Part shown: piece after piece, positions 1-12,198 of the stretch
Layout: each line of letters starts with the position of its first letter
Numbering within the stretch: the stretch's first letter is position 1
NCBI GenBank assembly: GCA_951394045.1
Contig: OX595995.1
Span: forward strand, 1,488,001 to 1,552,000
Direction of reading: 5' to 3'
DNA from: Nitzschia sp. DOCU1
Lineage: Eukaryota > Bacillariophyta > Bacillariophyceae > Bacillariales > Bacillariaceae
DNA length: 64,000 nt
Translations under genes and position numbers: made by a program
The notes under the pieces: model-generated
What the model saw: only the letters and a program-made list of their open reading frames with translations
The model's database searches: none
Told to the model about the DNA's origin: nothing

Positions 1-3000
1 GAACAATACAGCTATCGTCGCAAGCAACCGAGGACCTACAGAGGCTGAGTTTATGGAACACTTCCGTATCCGTTTGACCACGATAGCTCCCTTCCTGGAC
101 TGTTCCGATCTCGTCGTGGCTGCATGTGTCGGCTCTTGAAGTCACTTTTGCCGACGCAGAAGCAGCCAGGAATTCAAGTAAGCTGATTGGATCGTCGGCA
201 CAAGAGGCACTGAACGACCTTTACTCGCCTGATAATCCCAAAGTATGCTACCCCGAATTTCGGGTCGTCAACACCGTCAGCGTCGTTTTTCAAGAAACCT
301 ATCGCAAGCGGCTCCATGAAAGTGACGAAAAGACCTCTGGTCAGATGCCGACTTCTGGGTCGTCTCCTGCTGAATTTTCCGTGCCGAATAGTCTTGTGAA
401 TGGAAGTGAAGCTTTTCTTTTTAGCAACAATAGCAACGAGACCACATCAGCTCCATCAGAATCACCAACGTCCGTTGGTGGTAGTACCACGAGTCCTCAG
501 CGGCTTACAGCAATTCTTTATATCGACGGGGTTTGTTCTCAATGTGAAAGTCGTCTATTCTCGAGAAACGATACGAGCACAAGAAGACGCCTCGACGAAT
601 CACGACAGGACGCAACGGAAAATCATCCACAAAGGAAGCTTCAAGCTATCAACAGGACAAAGTCCAACTGTTATTGCCCAATCGATTCTGTTGTCGCTGA
701 GGCCAATGTCCCGACGATCGACAAGTTCAAAACCACTCTCGCAGAGCGACTGCAGCTCGACATTACAAACATTCAACAAATCGACATGGTAGCCATCGTT
801 GTGCATGAGGGCAGTATCGTCGACAATGGCACCTATCGCTACCCTTGCAGCAATGTCAGTTCCACATTCAAGAAAAACGTCACCCTGGAGCTACAGGTCA
901 CATGTGGGGCCGCTCCCGAGTTATCCGCCGACGATAGAAACACCATCGGTTTCGCGTACGTCACTGCCTACAACAGTCTTCGAAGTACAGTGTGTGATCC
1001 CTTCAACCTGGAGGTGACATCTGCCAAAGTTGTCGACGTCGGTGACTTGAGGGCGGGCGGAACCAGCCTACCTCTGAAGATCGAACTCGCTGTGGTCTGC
1101 TACGGTTGTGATCCGCTTTCCACAACCGTATACGGACTCCCTGAATTCTCGAGCAAGGACGAGACCACAGGTTTCAATGAATCACGAAGACATTTGTATG
1201 CACCGTCGAATGAGATGAAGACTCGCCGTTACCAGGAAGAACAAGACGGAACGTGCACCTGCAATTCAACTCTGCCGCGACGTCCTCCTTTGGAAGCTGA
1301 TGTCACCGATGCTCTTGATTTATCCTTCGCCCAACAAGAAGATCTTCTCCTGCCGTGCATTGGCAATACCACAACCTGTGACTTCGGGACGAGCTTTACA
1401 GCCAGTGCATTACTGGAAGTCCAAGACACCAACGGTACTCTCAATCCCGTCGAAACAGCAAAGATCCTTGAGAGAGCGTACATCAATACGTTGGACAGGT
1501 TGATTGGAGGAGGGAATGCCACTATGTGTAACGCTTTGTTTGGCCTTGTAACAGACACCGAGGTATACCTCGACTTTGTCTACAACAGTGTCGACAGAAC
1601 CGCCAACGAGACGGAAAGACGTCAACTCCAAGACCTGCCATCAGTGGCTCCCACAGCAGACTCGACGTTTACGTTCTCTTGGTCGTTTGCGTCCGGGGCT
1701 AACACCAGCGACGCTCCTACCGCGGCCCCAACGATTCAAGTTGTGGAGGAAACAGGTCTCTACCTACTTGATGCATTTGGGGTGTGCAACGGGTGCCCAT
1801 CGGAGCTCATTTTTAACAATGCAGCAGATGGTCGCAGACGAATCGATTGGGTAAGCAGTGAAGAACCCGCTGAAACTTCCTCGACTGAGATTAGGTTCTT
1901 GCGAGACATAATAGGGGAGGAACTAGAATCCCTTTCTGCCCGATCGGATCGGTTCAGATTGTGACTGACTTCGAGCAGGTTTCATTGCTTGAAATTATAC
2001 AGGAGGAGGTGGCCATGATCAGCAACATAACCACAGTCACAGGGGCAGTATCAGGCTTGACGAGAGTCGATTGTGTCGATCAAACACCGTTCTCGACAAC
2101 TATCAACTTTGCATTCTCAGCTTTCGAGTGGGTTGTCAGCAACGAGGGAGATGTTCAAGGCCTGGGAGATGCGATTGCAAATGTCTACAACGGCTTGGTG
2201 GAAGACTTCTGTGACGAGTACTTTCGTAATTCCATCTCCTTGACGTATGTCCCAGGAAGCTTGCAGCGGTCGACCGTAACAGGAGGCCAGCGGCACGACC
2301 GGGACTTGCAAAGTATGCAAGGGTGTTTGAATTTCCGTGCCACGTTCAGCGTCGTTGGTCTCTGTCGGGGATGCCAGGCCCTTGGAACGCCGATCCCGAT
2401 ATTCGGTAACAGTACGATAAATCGCAAGCTCGACGAATTTAGAAGACCATCCTCCTCCTCGCAGCTATCGAAGAATCGGCGTCTTCAAGATGCCGGATCG
2501 ACATGTATCTGCGACAGCACGTCGATTTCTCGGCGAGCCGCTCCTAGCTTGGGCGCAGGATGTATTACCTTGGATGAAGAATCCCACCATTTGTGGCTTG
2601 CCAGTCCAGGTCGAGGTGCCATGTCCTACTACCCCAACAGGCCCGTCAATTACGGTTTCCTGGACGTTTTACGCTCGTCGCTCTGATGACCGGTGTTTGA
2701 AGGCCGCGGATCTGCAACAAATTGCCATCTACTTCTCTGATGGTTTCAATTCTGTAAAGCAACTGGAAAGCTACCCATGTGAACCGGAATACCTGCAAGT
2801 CTCCAATGTCATCATTGACCAGTCCGCCCTCGACGGTTGCCGTCGCCGCCGTGAACTATTGAGGGGCGACATGCGTGCTGATGGCAGAGAACCCCAAAGT
2901 GACAAAATGTCGCGTGAACTTAGACGAGACTTTGACATAATGGTGGCCTCCATGACGGTTACCGGCAACATTTATGCGACCAATATCAATGCAATTCTAG

Positions 3001-4135
3001 CCGGCGAAGGGCATCACTTTCGCGCTACCGCTGCTGGCATTGCAGAGAGAAGCGAGGGAGTGTTTGAGATTGAAACTGGAAGAGCTACCAGCTCACCCAG
3101 TGCCTTTCCAAGTGAATTCCCATCAGAATTTCCGACTATCACGACCCAAGGGGACTGCGACCTTACGTCCCAATCGTGTACTGGAACTTCAAAGGAGGTC
3201 CAAGAGTGGTGTGACTTATTGAGGACAAACGGTGAGGCAACATGCTGCTATGACGAACTTGCCCCGCCGACGTCGCCATGTTCCTGGGCTGGAGAAGGCA
3301 CCATTTTCAGAGGGTCCTGTAATGGACCGAATGCCTGCCTCTTTGCCCCCTCAACTGCATCCATCATTGTGGGTGCAGGTTCTTGCAATGGCGAGAATGC
3401 GTGTGAGGAAATAGCACCAAATGAAGGCATTTCCATAGTAATTGGAAGCGGTTCATGCATCGGCAATGCTGCTTGCGAATGGATTGCTACCAGTAAAGGT
3501 ATTTCTGTATCGATTGAACCCGATTCTTGTATAGGAAACTATGCATGCTTCAATTTTGCTCATCATCAAGGTGCTTCCGTATCAATTGGCACGGGTGCTT
3601 GTCAAGGATATGAGGCTTGCGGAGAGGTAGCTTATTTTACAGGCACATCGATATCAGTTGGCGCCGGTTCGTGCATGGGAGATTTTGCGTGCTCTGCTAT
3701 TGGGGTGGTGAAGGAGGTCAAGGGACATCCATATTATCCATTGGCATCAATTCTTGTACCGGAAAGGGATCCTGCAATTATATTGCTGCTGTGGCATCGA
3801 CTTCCATTTCGATTGGCTCTCGCTCTTGTCAAGGATTTTGGGCGTGTGGCCAAGTTGCAGTGACGGAAGGCACTGAGATATCCATTGGCTCCGATTCGTG
3901 CCTAGGAGACGGAGCGTGCGAAGGCCTTGGCGTTAATATGGCCACCGTCGTCACAATTGGCGATCGATCATGTACGGACATTAATGCGTGCAGTATCGTG
4001 GGATACTATCAAGCCACTTCGGTGGATATTTTAGATTCGGCTTGTACCGCGTCTTGCAGCGGCAGCTGTAATGGTTTCGATCTTGCAAGTCCGGGAGACG
4101 TGCAGTGCGGCGTCTGCGCATGCTCCGTTGCGTAG
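1..4135 (+). pseudogene. Gene A copy 1: secreted modular Cys-repeat protein, frame-broken
   Basis: The window opens inside this gene. It has repeated modules of about 200 residues, each with a CxxC pair (GVCSQC, VVCYGC, GVCNGC, GLCRGC) and a later CxC (CYCP, CTCN, CICD), then a Ser-Phe-Pro linker and about ten 24-residue Cys repeats. The cap carries closely spaced Cys. The reading frame breaks at about 120, at about 1900, at about 2556 (29 bp missing relative to copy 2) and at about 3701 (four G where copy 2 has five). Copy 2 reads straight through the last two sites, so these are lesions, not introns. Composition and linker suggest a secreted or wall-associated protein; this is inference, as the signal peptide is outside the window. 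No catalytic motif was seen. Assembly error could explain some lesions, but four in one copy argue for decay. Confidence 0.75.
3304..4081 (+). repeat. 24-residue Cys repeats in gene A copy 1
   Basis: About ten coding repeats of roughly 72 bp. The protein pattern is SC-x-G-x(2)-AC-x(2)-IA-x(3)-GTSISIG, with paired Cys spaced C-x5-C. The frame slips once at about 3701. The alternating small and beta-branched residues and fixed period suggest a beta-solenoid stabilised by disulphides (inference). Confidence 0.8.
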
Positions 4136-4214
4136 CAAAAGGTCGAAGCATCGAACGTTGGTGCCAAGAAATGCATGGGCAACTTCAGTTCAATATTCAC
4201 GATACATGTGATAA

Positions 4215-4220
4215 AATAAA
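4215..4220 (+). terminator. Candidate polyadenylation signal after gene A copy 1
   Basis: AATAAA lies 80 bp after the stop of the main A reading frame and before the extra terminal cassette. The equivalent site in copy 2 is at 15775. Confidence 0.35.
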
Positions 4221-4262
4221 TGTGACACCACTTCAATCCACCGAGGAAGTGTTATCATTCAG

Positions 4263-4730
4263 TCGATTTGAGTGACATATTTGTAACAATCGGCGACTAT
4301 TCTTGCACTGGATATTTTGGGTGCTGGTCGATCGCATATTGGGCGGGCACGTACGTATTCATAGGCACGAGTTCTTGCACTGGCGCAAATGCGTGCTTCC
4401 AGATTGCCTCTGCAACAGGAACTGCTTCTGTAACCATTGGCGCCGGATCTTGCCAGTTTGATAATGCGTGCAATGGGATTGCGATGGTTAAAGGCACTAT
4501 CATTTCCATTGACGCCAATTCGTGCTATGGAGCATTTGCGTGCTTCCAGATTGCAAATACGGAAGGTGGTTCCGTAACCATTGGTACCACTTCTTGTCGA
4601 GGAGACTACGTCGGCCGTGACGCGGCAACTGGCGTTACGATCGGGAATGGCTCTTGGCACCTGTGACGGGGTCGATGTTAAGAGTACGGCAGACATGCAG
4701 TTCGACGTTTGCACCTGTGATGCTTTGTAG
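4263..4730 (+). pseudogene. Gene A copy 1, extra terminal Cys-repeat cassette, broken
   Basis: This is a second run of the same 24-residue Cys repeats plus a second cap, starting 127 bp after the stop of the main frame. No ATG opens it; in-frame sequence starts just after a splice-acceptor-like TTATCATTCAG ending at 4262. Compared with copy 2 it has a 15-bp in-frame loss near 4608 and a loss of about 89 bp near 4656. The second shifts the frame and brings an early stop at 4664-4666. The homologous cap ends at 4730. It could be an alternative last exon of A or a stranded partial duplicate. Confidence 0.6.
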
Positions 4731-5081
4731 ACAAAGGCCGCGCCTTTACTTCGATATCATAGTAGTAGGGCTTCGTCCTGCCAAGCGATTTTCTTGAATC
4801 TTTTAGTCTCATTATGTCGTACCACTGCTTTCTCCACTCGTCAAGATCGAATATAATGTGTCATGGTGGTATGCGGCTGGTGGATGCCGATCAAAATGGA
4901 TCTCGCGAGAGGAACGAAACGGTCTTTCCACGTGGAATGCAGCGTATCACATAACAACCTATTAGTAAATCTATGTACTGTCCACCTGCATCTTTTATTG
5001 TATTTCAGTCTTGGTCTGTACTAATACGCACCGATGACTCAACTAGGAAATAGTACCACCTGAAGCTTTTAATATTGCATT

Positions 5082-8000
5082 TCATGATCGTTGGCTCACA
5101 GAGATGACTTCGTAGGGTTGCTGCGGCGTTAACAACTCGGGATACTTCTTCTCCAAGTGCTCTACTTTGGCGTGTGCTCCCCAGCTGCTGTAGTATTTCA
5201 TGGCTTCGCGAAGTCGGTACTTGCCCTCGTCGAGATCTTTCATAACCTCAATCTGAAATTCAGCTAGTCGCTCGCTCGCAAGAGCGGCATCGTGTTGGTA
5301 GCCTCCCCTGGCAGCGAGAAGGATCGAAACTTCATACTGCTTAATGGCTGGGTACCTCCGTCCCTTATAGGCTAGAAATTCGGCTTCTAACAGAGACTCG
5401 TGGTGCTTGACATTCGGATTGCCCTTCTCCTGCCACCTCCTGACCTTGCCTCTGCAGATCTGTGCAAGCCTGGCATACTTCTTCTTTCCTGTCGTTCGGG
5501 CGGCTGCAAAGCACGAGACACCTTTCAGATATGCATCAAATATGATTTGTGGAGAGGCCACGTGGCTTTTCGCTGTGTAATCGTGTCCAAACTTGATCAT
5601 CAAATGTGCCTGCCGAGCATGGTGACCAAAGTACGTAAAAAGTAACCCTTGACATAAAATGACACCGGCGTTCCAAAAACCATCTCCACAAGACCGCTCG
5701 AGATCTTCTTTGCTGAATGCTTGCCCCGTGAACTCTGTAGGATCTTCCGCATTGTCTAGACCCATCAGATTGCGAAAAAGTTGACGAAACGGATAAGAGA
5801 CTTTGGTTGCCTGCTCCCGCTTCAAATCCTTCATTTGTTTCGAGTACAAAAACATATCAGTTTCCAACATCTGCAACGAAACTCCAGAATAAAATTGCAG
5901 TACAATGAAGTGGAAGATTGCCCAACATGCGCTTTCCGTGTCGCTGAGAATGCAAGAGACTAGGGTCAGTCACACAGTCAAGTAACGAAACTAATTCGAA
6001 TCAATCCACATACCCTGTTTGTAGCCCCACATCGTATGCTTGCAGTAGAGGCTTGGTCTGGCTCCTAAAGGGTTGCGTCCAGGAAAGAAGAAACGAATGC
6101 ACGCAAAACATTACCCGCGATGTCATCAATTGCGAGCCAGAGCTCCTCATGAGATTAAGAGCGTGCTGTCCGTAGATTGCGCCCCCTTGTATATCATCCA
6201 ATATGCCAGTCAACATCATCCCTGCTGTGGCGAACGCGGAAGAAGAATATTCACAGACACCGTATTTCATCGTCCAATTCAGACTTCGGAAGACAGCCAA
6301 TGGCAGGCGATCATCCTTCAGCATGTAAAAACATGTTGCGAGCTTATCAAGCAACTTCATTAGTTCAATCCTTGTATTATCGGTCATGCGGGGAAGCTTC
6401 ACAGGACTTCGAGACTTCATGGTAGCCTTTATACCGATGATCTTGCTAACAATCCCCAAGCCAACGAGAACAGGATTCTTCGGAAAGCGGCACTTGAACT
6501 TTGCAAGGACTTCCAAAGCCAGATCAGTGGCCTCTTGAACCTTTGCAAGATTCAACACGCTGTCGATCCAAGTGTGATAAACATCCAATTTATCAACCAG
6601 AGGATGGTCATCTTGCGACAACACGGCTTTGCAATAACATTCCATCGTCTCGACGTTGCCAAGAAAGCCCTCCGCCTTCGCCCCGGTAGAATAAAGGTTT
6701 AGGCTCAACTCATACTGCTCCTTCCAATGGTTCTCCGGTAACAACTCTATCCCTTTCCCTGCATATTTTGCGGCGCTCTCGAACGCCGATACTTTGATGG
6801 CTTTGTAACTTGCTCCCAGGTTCAAACGAGCAAGCTTCAGCTTTGATTCAACGTTGCTTGTTTCGAGGGGCGCCTCGTTCAGCAGGTTAACCACAACAAA
6901 TATTGCAGAATCCAACTTCTCCTCGTTGAGCTCCGATACAAGTATTTCTCCTATCCGTTGTTTCCAAGCACCCCGCTCATCTTCTGGGACAAGCTCGATG
7001 GCGGCTTCGTGAATTTTGTCGTGACTCCATCTAAGACGAGGGGGGGATTCGGATCCCTTGGCAAACAGACTTTCCGCTTCAAGGTGTGTTAAACCGGCAG
7101 AAAACAACGAATCGTCAACGGATGAGCCACCCGCGTCCAATTTGACCCATAACAACCGCAGAGTCTCGACCTCGAATGTAGAGCCCAGGCAGGAAGCCAG
7201 CTTGAGAAGTTTCAAAATATCAGTTGGGAGACCAAACATTTTCCGTTTCAGCAGATCTACGACATTGTCGCTTGCTTGAGTGCTTGATTCGATTTCCTCC
7301 TCGTTCCAAGTCCAGGACAGGGTACCAAAATTGAATTGCAAAAGCTTCTTGTTGTACAGCATGGCCAAATAGTGAAGAAGGAAAAAGGGGTTCCCATTCG
7401 TCTTGTCAAGACATATCTGTGCCAGAACTAACGTACGTGAGTCCCCTTGACAATTGAGTACATCTTGGATAATTTCATGAACAGCCTCAATATCCAAGTC
7501 ATTGATTGCCAAACGACTAAGAATAAAGTCCCCGTCCTGGCTTCTTTGTTCAAGCTCACGTAGGCACTTGGAGAAGATATGGGTCTCGTCTACCTCGTTG
7601 GATCGATATATACCGATGACCATGAATTTCGGGTTCTGCCGATCTAGCATCATAACCTCCAAAAGATCCAAAGAGGAGCTATCTGCCCACTGAAGATCGT
7701 CCAACACGATGAGTAGCGGGGATAATTGTTTTGCCACAACTCGCAAGAACCGTAAGAAAGCGAATTGAATCCGATTTTTGGCGTCGCCCGGTGACGACTG
7801 TGGCGACGATGTGCCACTAGTCAAAGCAGTTTCAACCAACTCCTCAATGGCAGGTATGACTCGGGCTAGCAAAGAAGCTTCCGATCCCAACGCAGTCTCT
7901 ATTTCCTTGCACAGCATTTGGAATTTAGTGGGCTCTTCCTCACGTAATTTTAGGACGGACCCGCAAATCTCGGCACAAGCAGTAGCAATGCCTGAATAGG

Positions 8001-8469
8001 GCTCGTTTCTCATGTTTAAGTCGAATTTACCCCTGGTGTAAAGTCCTTTGCGCCGGACCAGCCTGCGACGGAGGGTTTCTGCTAGTTTCGATTTTCCGCT
8101 CCCGCTAGCCCCAGAGATGAGTGTTAATCGTCGTTCTGACGTCGCCTCGAGTAGTGAACCAAATTGACCCTTCAGGGCCGCGATCTCCCGATCCCTGCCG
8201 TGTATTCCCAGAGAATCAAACGTCAATTTATCGATTGTTAGGCTTGACAAATCATTGATTTTGCGTTTCTGAGGTTGCAAAGCAGAAAATGAGGGCATTG
8301 GTGGGCTCGACCCGGTTCGACTACTCCCGCCGAAGAGTTGAAAATCAGCACTTCCGTCGTCTTTGAAAGAGAGCAACGCTGATCTGTCCTCATCGCGATC
8401 CAACGAGGAAACCCCATCATCCTTATCGACCGAGCTTCCTAGCGAGCTTTTCTCAAATGAATACGACAT
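5082..8469 (-). CDS. Gene B1: STAND/AAA_16-type ATPase with TPR-like C-terminus
   Basis: Exon 1 is 8469-6014 and exon 2 is 5943-5082. The 70-bp intron runs GTATGT...CAG and splits a Gly codon in phase 2. The product is 1105 residues. Residues 1-80 are Ser/Asp-rich and probably disordered. A 'GIHGRDREI' lead-in is followed by Walker A GASGSGKS (about 120-127) and Walker B LLIVLDDLQWAD (about 255). The rest is helical and resembles tetratricopeptide arrays. The DDLQWAD signature is typical of STAND/MalT-type and bacterial kinase-associated predicted ATPases, which act as nucleotide-dependent signalling switches. No kinase, DNA-binding or cyclase domain is visible. I chose the MSYS start because it is shared by B2 and B7, and B7 has no earlier in-frame ATG. 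It converges on gene A copy 1. Confidence 0.8.
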
Positions 8470-8806
8470 GGAAGCAATTGATCGTCGGAACTTGTGTATA
8501 AAACACGCTTCAAACACATCATCAGCACCATCATCCAGCGATGAAGGCTTTTTTTAGAAAGGTCGGCGAAGATCTCGGAGAATCTTTCCCTCGCATGCAT
8601 GTTTGGCAAAACTTCGTGTACAAAGGATAGTGTTCCTGGCCGCCTCCAAAAAGGGAGAAGAAAAAAGGGGAAATCATGGCGTGGGGGTGGGCACCTGCTA
8701 GAGGACGTCGCGGCGGGGCAATTTTTTGGTAGGAACTTTACAATAATAAAATTTTCGGGGAAAAGAGGGGAAAAAAGGAGGCTTAGAGGGGCCCGAAAGA
8801 GGCGAC

Positions 8807-8840
8807 GAAATTTGGGCCAACCGTCGGCCACGTAGGTAGT
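8807..8840 (+). repeat. Repeat end, family X (left)
   Basis: This stretch contains TTTGGGCCAA followed by CGGCCACGTAGGTAG. The same block is at 28482-28520 on the opposite strand and, diverged, at 27114-27150. A related end lies at 10265-10355 in opposite orientation. This fits the terminal repeat of a mobile element of about 1.5 kb spanning 8.8-10.36 kb. Confidence 0.5.
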
Positions 8841-10264
8841 ACTTGGTAGGGTCTTGACAGAACTACGCTGTTTCCGTCCAAAAGAGCCCTCTTTTCAAGT
8901 TTTTTTCGTAATAAGCTGCTAGGGTTCCGGAATAAACTGCTAGGGTCTTGACACAAAGGCGCCGGAAATGCGAAATCACAAAATATATCGCCAGAACCTG
9001 CCTCGTTTAGCCACCAAAAATCCCGCAAATCCAAAAACTCTTTTTAACACGAGACATCGCGCGAAAAGCGTCCAAAACAGCCCAAAAGAGGGGGGTTGAG
9101 CATTTTGCAACTAGATTTGGCTATAGAATGACCACGGTCCTGAGATTTTGAGGATATATAGTTCACTACCATAGCCCGGCGTTCCTAGGTTTATAGGTTC
9201 GTAGCAATTAATCTCGGCTACTTAGTAATCTCGTAATATTAGCAATTGTCGTGTGATAAGTGCACTGTATGATACGGTCAAAATCCATATCACACCACAC
9301 TTCGTCTAGCTATTCCTATTCCAAGATGTTCCTACGTTTAGAGGTCTACAAATAATAGCTCTTTGAATATAATTTGTCCGCTATTGGGTTCTCAAAGTCG
9401 TTTTTGTTGTTCCCTCAGCCAAGGCTCTCTGACTGCCCCAATACGAGTCGTTCTACATCAAAAGCGGGATGTACTATTCATACCACTTGCAGTACCCGCG
9501 ACAGAGGAATAGTGGAAGACTTTCACCACCCTAGAAACCCCGCCAGAATGATTGTAGAACATTCTTTTTCGAAAATTGACCATCATCTAACAACACAGTC
9601 GCAGGCATTCAAGAGCATCCTGCTAAGAGCCGACAATGGTACCACCAAGATGGTTGATTGTAGAGTCCTACCACCTTTCCATCATCTCCAGTGTCTTTGA
9701 AATCGATCGGCAAACCAAAGGCAGCCTCGTAATGGCATCCGAAGATGATAATAGGAGCCGGAAGACAAAGATGCAATAAAAATTAAGGCGGCGTTAGCGT
9801 CATGAATGAGTTCTTTACAAAAGATCCAAAACAATAGACGTCTCTATAATGACACGAACGACAACTTACCTGGTTTGTTCCTTCTGAATCGTCCTCTAAC
9901 GAGCTATAACCGCGTCAACAACCTCGTCGGTCGACGAGGAATTTTCATCAAATCTTTGCCTCGTGAAATTAGAACCATTCTCCGCCAAAACGAGCTTTAA
10001 TAACCAGAGAAGCGGCTCGAATAGGCTTCGATACGTTGTTGATCGATTGCAATAAACGGGGGTAAGAAATACTTACTACAGCACTTGCAATCGTCGACGC
10101 CGTCATTGTGGTTTTGTGGCCGAAAGATCCGCACTCATACTGTACAGCAGCAGGCCAAAATGGCATGAATGCGCGCACGCTGGCACGCCCTTTTTTGCCT
10201 TGCTAAATTGGTCGTTAAAATACATTGTTTGGTAGTAATTATGCTCGTTTAAAGGCGGTCATTT

Positions 10265-10355
10265 GGTTTCGAATTCTTTTCCTTCTTTTTCCCCCTTTTT
10301 TCTTCATAAAATTTGAGCTAGCTACGTGGGGGGGGGTATGCCGAAATTTGTGGAA
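10265..10355 (-). repeat. Repeat end, family X (right)
   Basis: Read on the - strand this gives ACGTAGCTAGCTCAA, then ATTTTATGAAG and a purine-rich AAAAAAGGGGG tract. The 27114-27190 end has the same order (ACGTAGGTAGCTAA, ATTTTATAAAG, GAAGGGGAAAAAAG). The similarity extends over about 80 bp. A run of nine G lies inside the end. Confidence 0.5.
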
Positions 10356-10409
10356 ATTTGCTGACACAACAACGCTTATTATTCCAACTGTCAAACAATG
10401 ATTGGATTC

Positions 10410-10538
10410 AACGTATGACGACCCCGCTCGTGTTATCCATCTACGCATGATGTAGCCTCCAGCCTGCATCATTCAATGTCCGACCCCGCTCCTGTTATCC
10501 GTCTACGCTTGATGCAGCCTGCTCCAGCCTGCATCATG
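10410..10538. repeat. Two-copy tandem repeat, about 65 bp, at the 3' end of the transposase pseudogene
   Basis: Two units share CGACCCCGCTC-TGTTATCC, TCTACGC, TGATG-AG and CCAGCCTGCATCAT. The second unit encodes the C-terminus of the neighbouring transposase-like frame. The first is a duplicate just beyond its stop codon. Confidence 0.7.
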
Positions 10539-11912
10539 AAGTGAATGCACCGACTACGGTCATTTCTACCAGGGCATGCGATTGGTGCTGGGCCATGATT
10601 ATCAACACAGAGTCTACATTTGCGCTTCTCTCCCGGTGCTCTGTCACGTGTACCCTTGTGTCTTCCCTTTTTAATTGAAGCTGGCAGTTGCAGATCAAGA
10701 GTGTAAATCGGAAGTATTGGGACGGTACGGAAGGCTGTCATGGCTGGGGGTGGCAGGTCGAATCGATATACAGGAGGCGGAAATGCAAATTGGTATGGCT
10801 GGTGTGGTGAAACTGCGGTATTTGGTGAAACTGTGGTATTTGGCGAATCTGTGGCATTAGCATCATCACTGTCGGTGCCGCCATCATTGTGGTGCGGGAA
10901 AGTCTCAAAATTAAGCCCATCATCAACTTGCTGAATGGAACTCTTCTTGTGGGCCGCTTGGAGTTGGGCCAACTCCTTCTTCATTTTCTTGACAGCAGAC
11001 TGAACCCTGCGATTGCGTTCCCAGACTTTAAAATAGGATCGTAGCTGAGCTGGAAGCTTGGGGAATATGGTTTGACCATCAACGTGGCCCATCCATTTCA
11101 CTGCGACTCCGTCAGCATCAAAGTTGCCCTCATGATTGAGTAGCAGGGGTGAGAACAGACGATACTCGTCTTCCCCATTGATTGGAAGGAAGGGCAGGCC
11201 AACACCCATTTGCCTGCACAAGAATGATTGATCAGAAGTAAGGTTCATCTTTTTCTTGTCAAGCGTAGCCAGCCGGCAATTCAGGGCTTCGTGCAGCTTG
11301 TCAGAGTGCAGGGCAACAGTGGTGAAGCTTTCGTGGGTATCCCGGAAGTCGGAAGAGCTTATCCATGATGGGTACATGACTTTTCCATGAATCCTTTCTA
11401 CCAAAAGTTGGAGCTCGTCCACCAGCCAAGTATTGTAGTGGCCAAGACGCGGGTAGCTTGCAATTCGGCCTTCTGCCATTCGAATGTTGCGGTGATGTCT
11501 TCGCTCCGCCAGCATGCAGTCTCCAAGTTCGAAACCACAAGCTGCACGGAATGTAGATGAATAGGATTTGTGAACGTTTTCGACAAGGTTAGTCCCCCGT
11601 GAACATCGAAGCAAAGGAATGCCAAACTTATCAATTTTTTTGTTGCCATCCTTGTCCAGGGCAAATGTCCAGGGCAAACGAGTAGAAGTTAAATCCTGGT
11701 GGATCAGAGTAATAGCCGCCTTGAATTTCTTCGAGCACGTTGTTGGCCTTTGCCCAAGCTGCAGCATTGAACAAGGGCGTTGTTGTTGCACTGTCAATTT
11801 TGCTGCCAAAGGTCACGTAAACAGCTCGCACGTGCGATGATAGAGTTGCTTTGGTGGTGGCACAACTCGTTCGACCCGCTTTTGGAAGAACTCTGGGCAA
11901 AAATACAGCCAT
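10469..11912 (-). pseudogene. Transposase-like gene remnant, frame broken by a 13-bp duplication
   Basis: Two overlapping frames make one broken gene. The upstream frame starts at an ATG at 11912 and carries 'PLFNAAAWAKANNVLEEI'. The downstream frame (to 10469) carries a 'CSRGTNLVENVH' block, 'LAERRHHRNI', 'GHYNTWLVDE' and a C-terminal zinc-knuckle-like C-x2-C...H...CPGR...C. The RGTN-x-E-x-H block plus zinc knuckle is what I associate with transposon-derived proteins common in diatoms; the family name is uncertain. The frame changes at a perfect tandem duplication of TGTCCAGGGCAAA (11653-11665, 11666-11678): 13 bp shifts the frame by one. An N-terminal catalytic part is missing, so this is a truncated element. 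Confidence 0.6.
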
Positions 11913-12198
11913 AGCAGCGGCAGCATCCAAAGTAGTAGTATTAGCTAGTGGTGCAGCAGCAGCTAGTTGCCATCGTCCTGCTCTACTTAGTGTCGTCTCG
12001 GGCTATTTTGGTGGGGGCAACCAACAGTATAGCTACTACCGCCGGCAGTGGTCTGCCGCTGATGAGTTTTGTGAACTGGGTTTAGCGTTCTGGATACTGT
12101 GGAATCGAGATTCTACACTTACAATGCTACAAATAATGCAACACTCAGTGTAAACATGCGTAGCATTGATAGCATTGATAGCGACTCGTCACTCGTTT
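11913..12198. other. Short intergenic stretch, nothing recognised
   Basis: It holds a small direct repeat (TAGCATTGATAGCATTGATAG at about 12162-12182, 11-bp period). Just before the B fragment, a stretch starting CGACTCGTCACTCG resembles the 3' flank of the B copy at 23.5 kb. Confidence 0.5.

Larger units (their letters stand above)
8470..10409. other. Intergenic stretch upstream of B1, mostly unassigned
   Basis: Apart from the two repeat ends listed separately (8807 and 10265), I see no gene here. Short open frames at 9374-9700, 9806-10000 and 9969-10178 lack recognisable motifs and supporting context. Homology to the B2 upstream region fades by about 8600, marking the edge of the A-B duplication. 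Confidence 0.5.

Noticed and set aside
2556..2557. A 29-bp intron in gene A explaining the copy 1/copy 2 difference
   Set aside because: The extra 29 bp of copy 2 are translated in frame and are far shorter than any intron here, so it is a deletion in copy 1.
8599..9034. Short frames upstream of B1
   Set aside because: They read through the family X repeat end and purine tracts, with no conserved start or motif.
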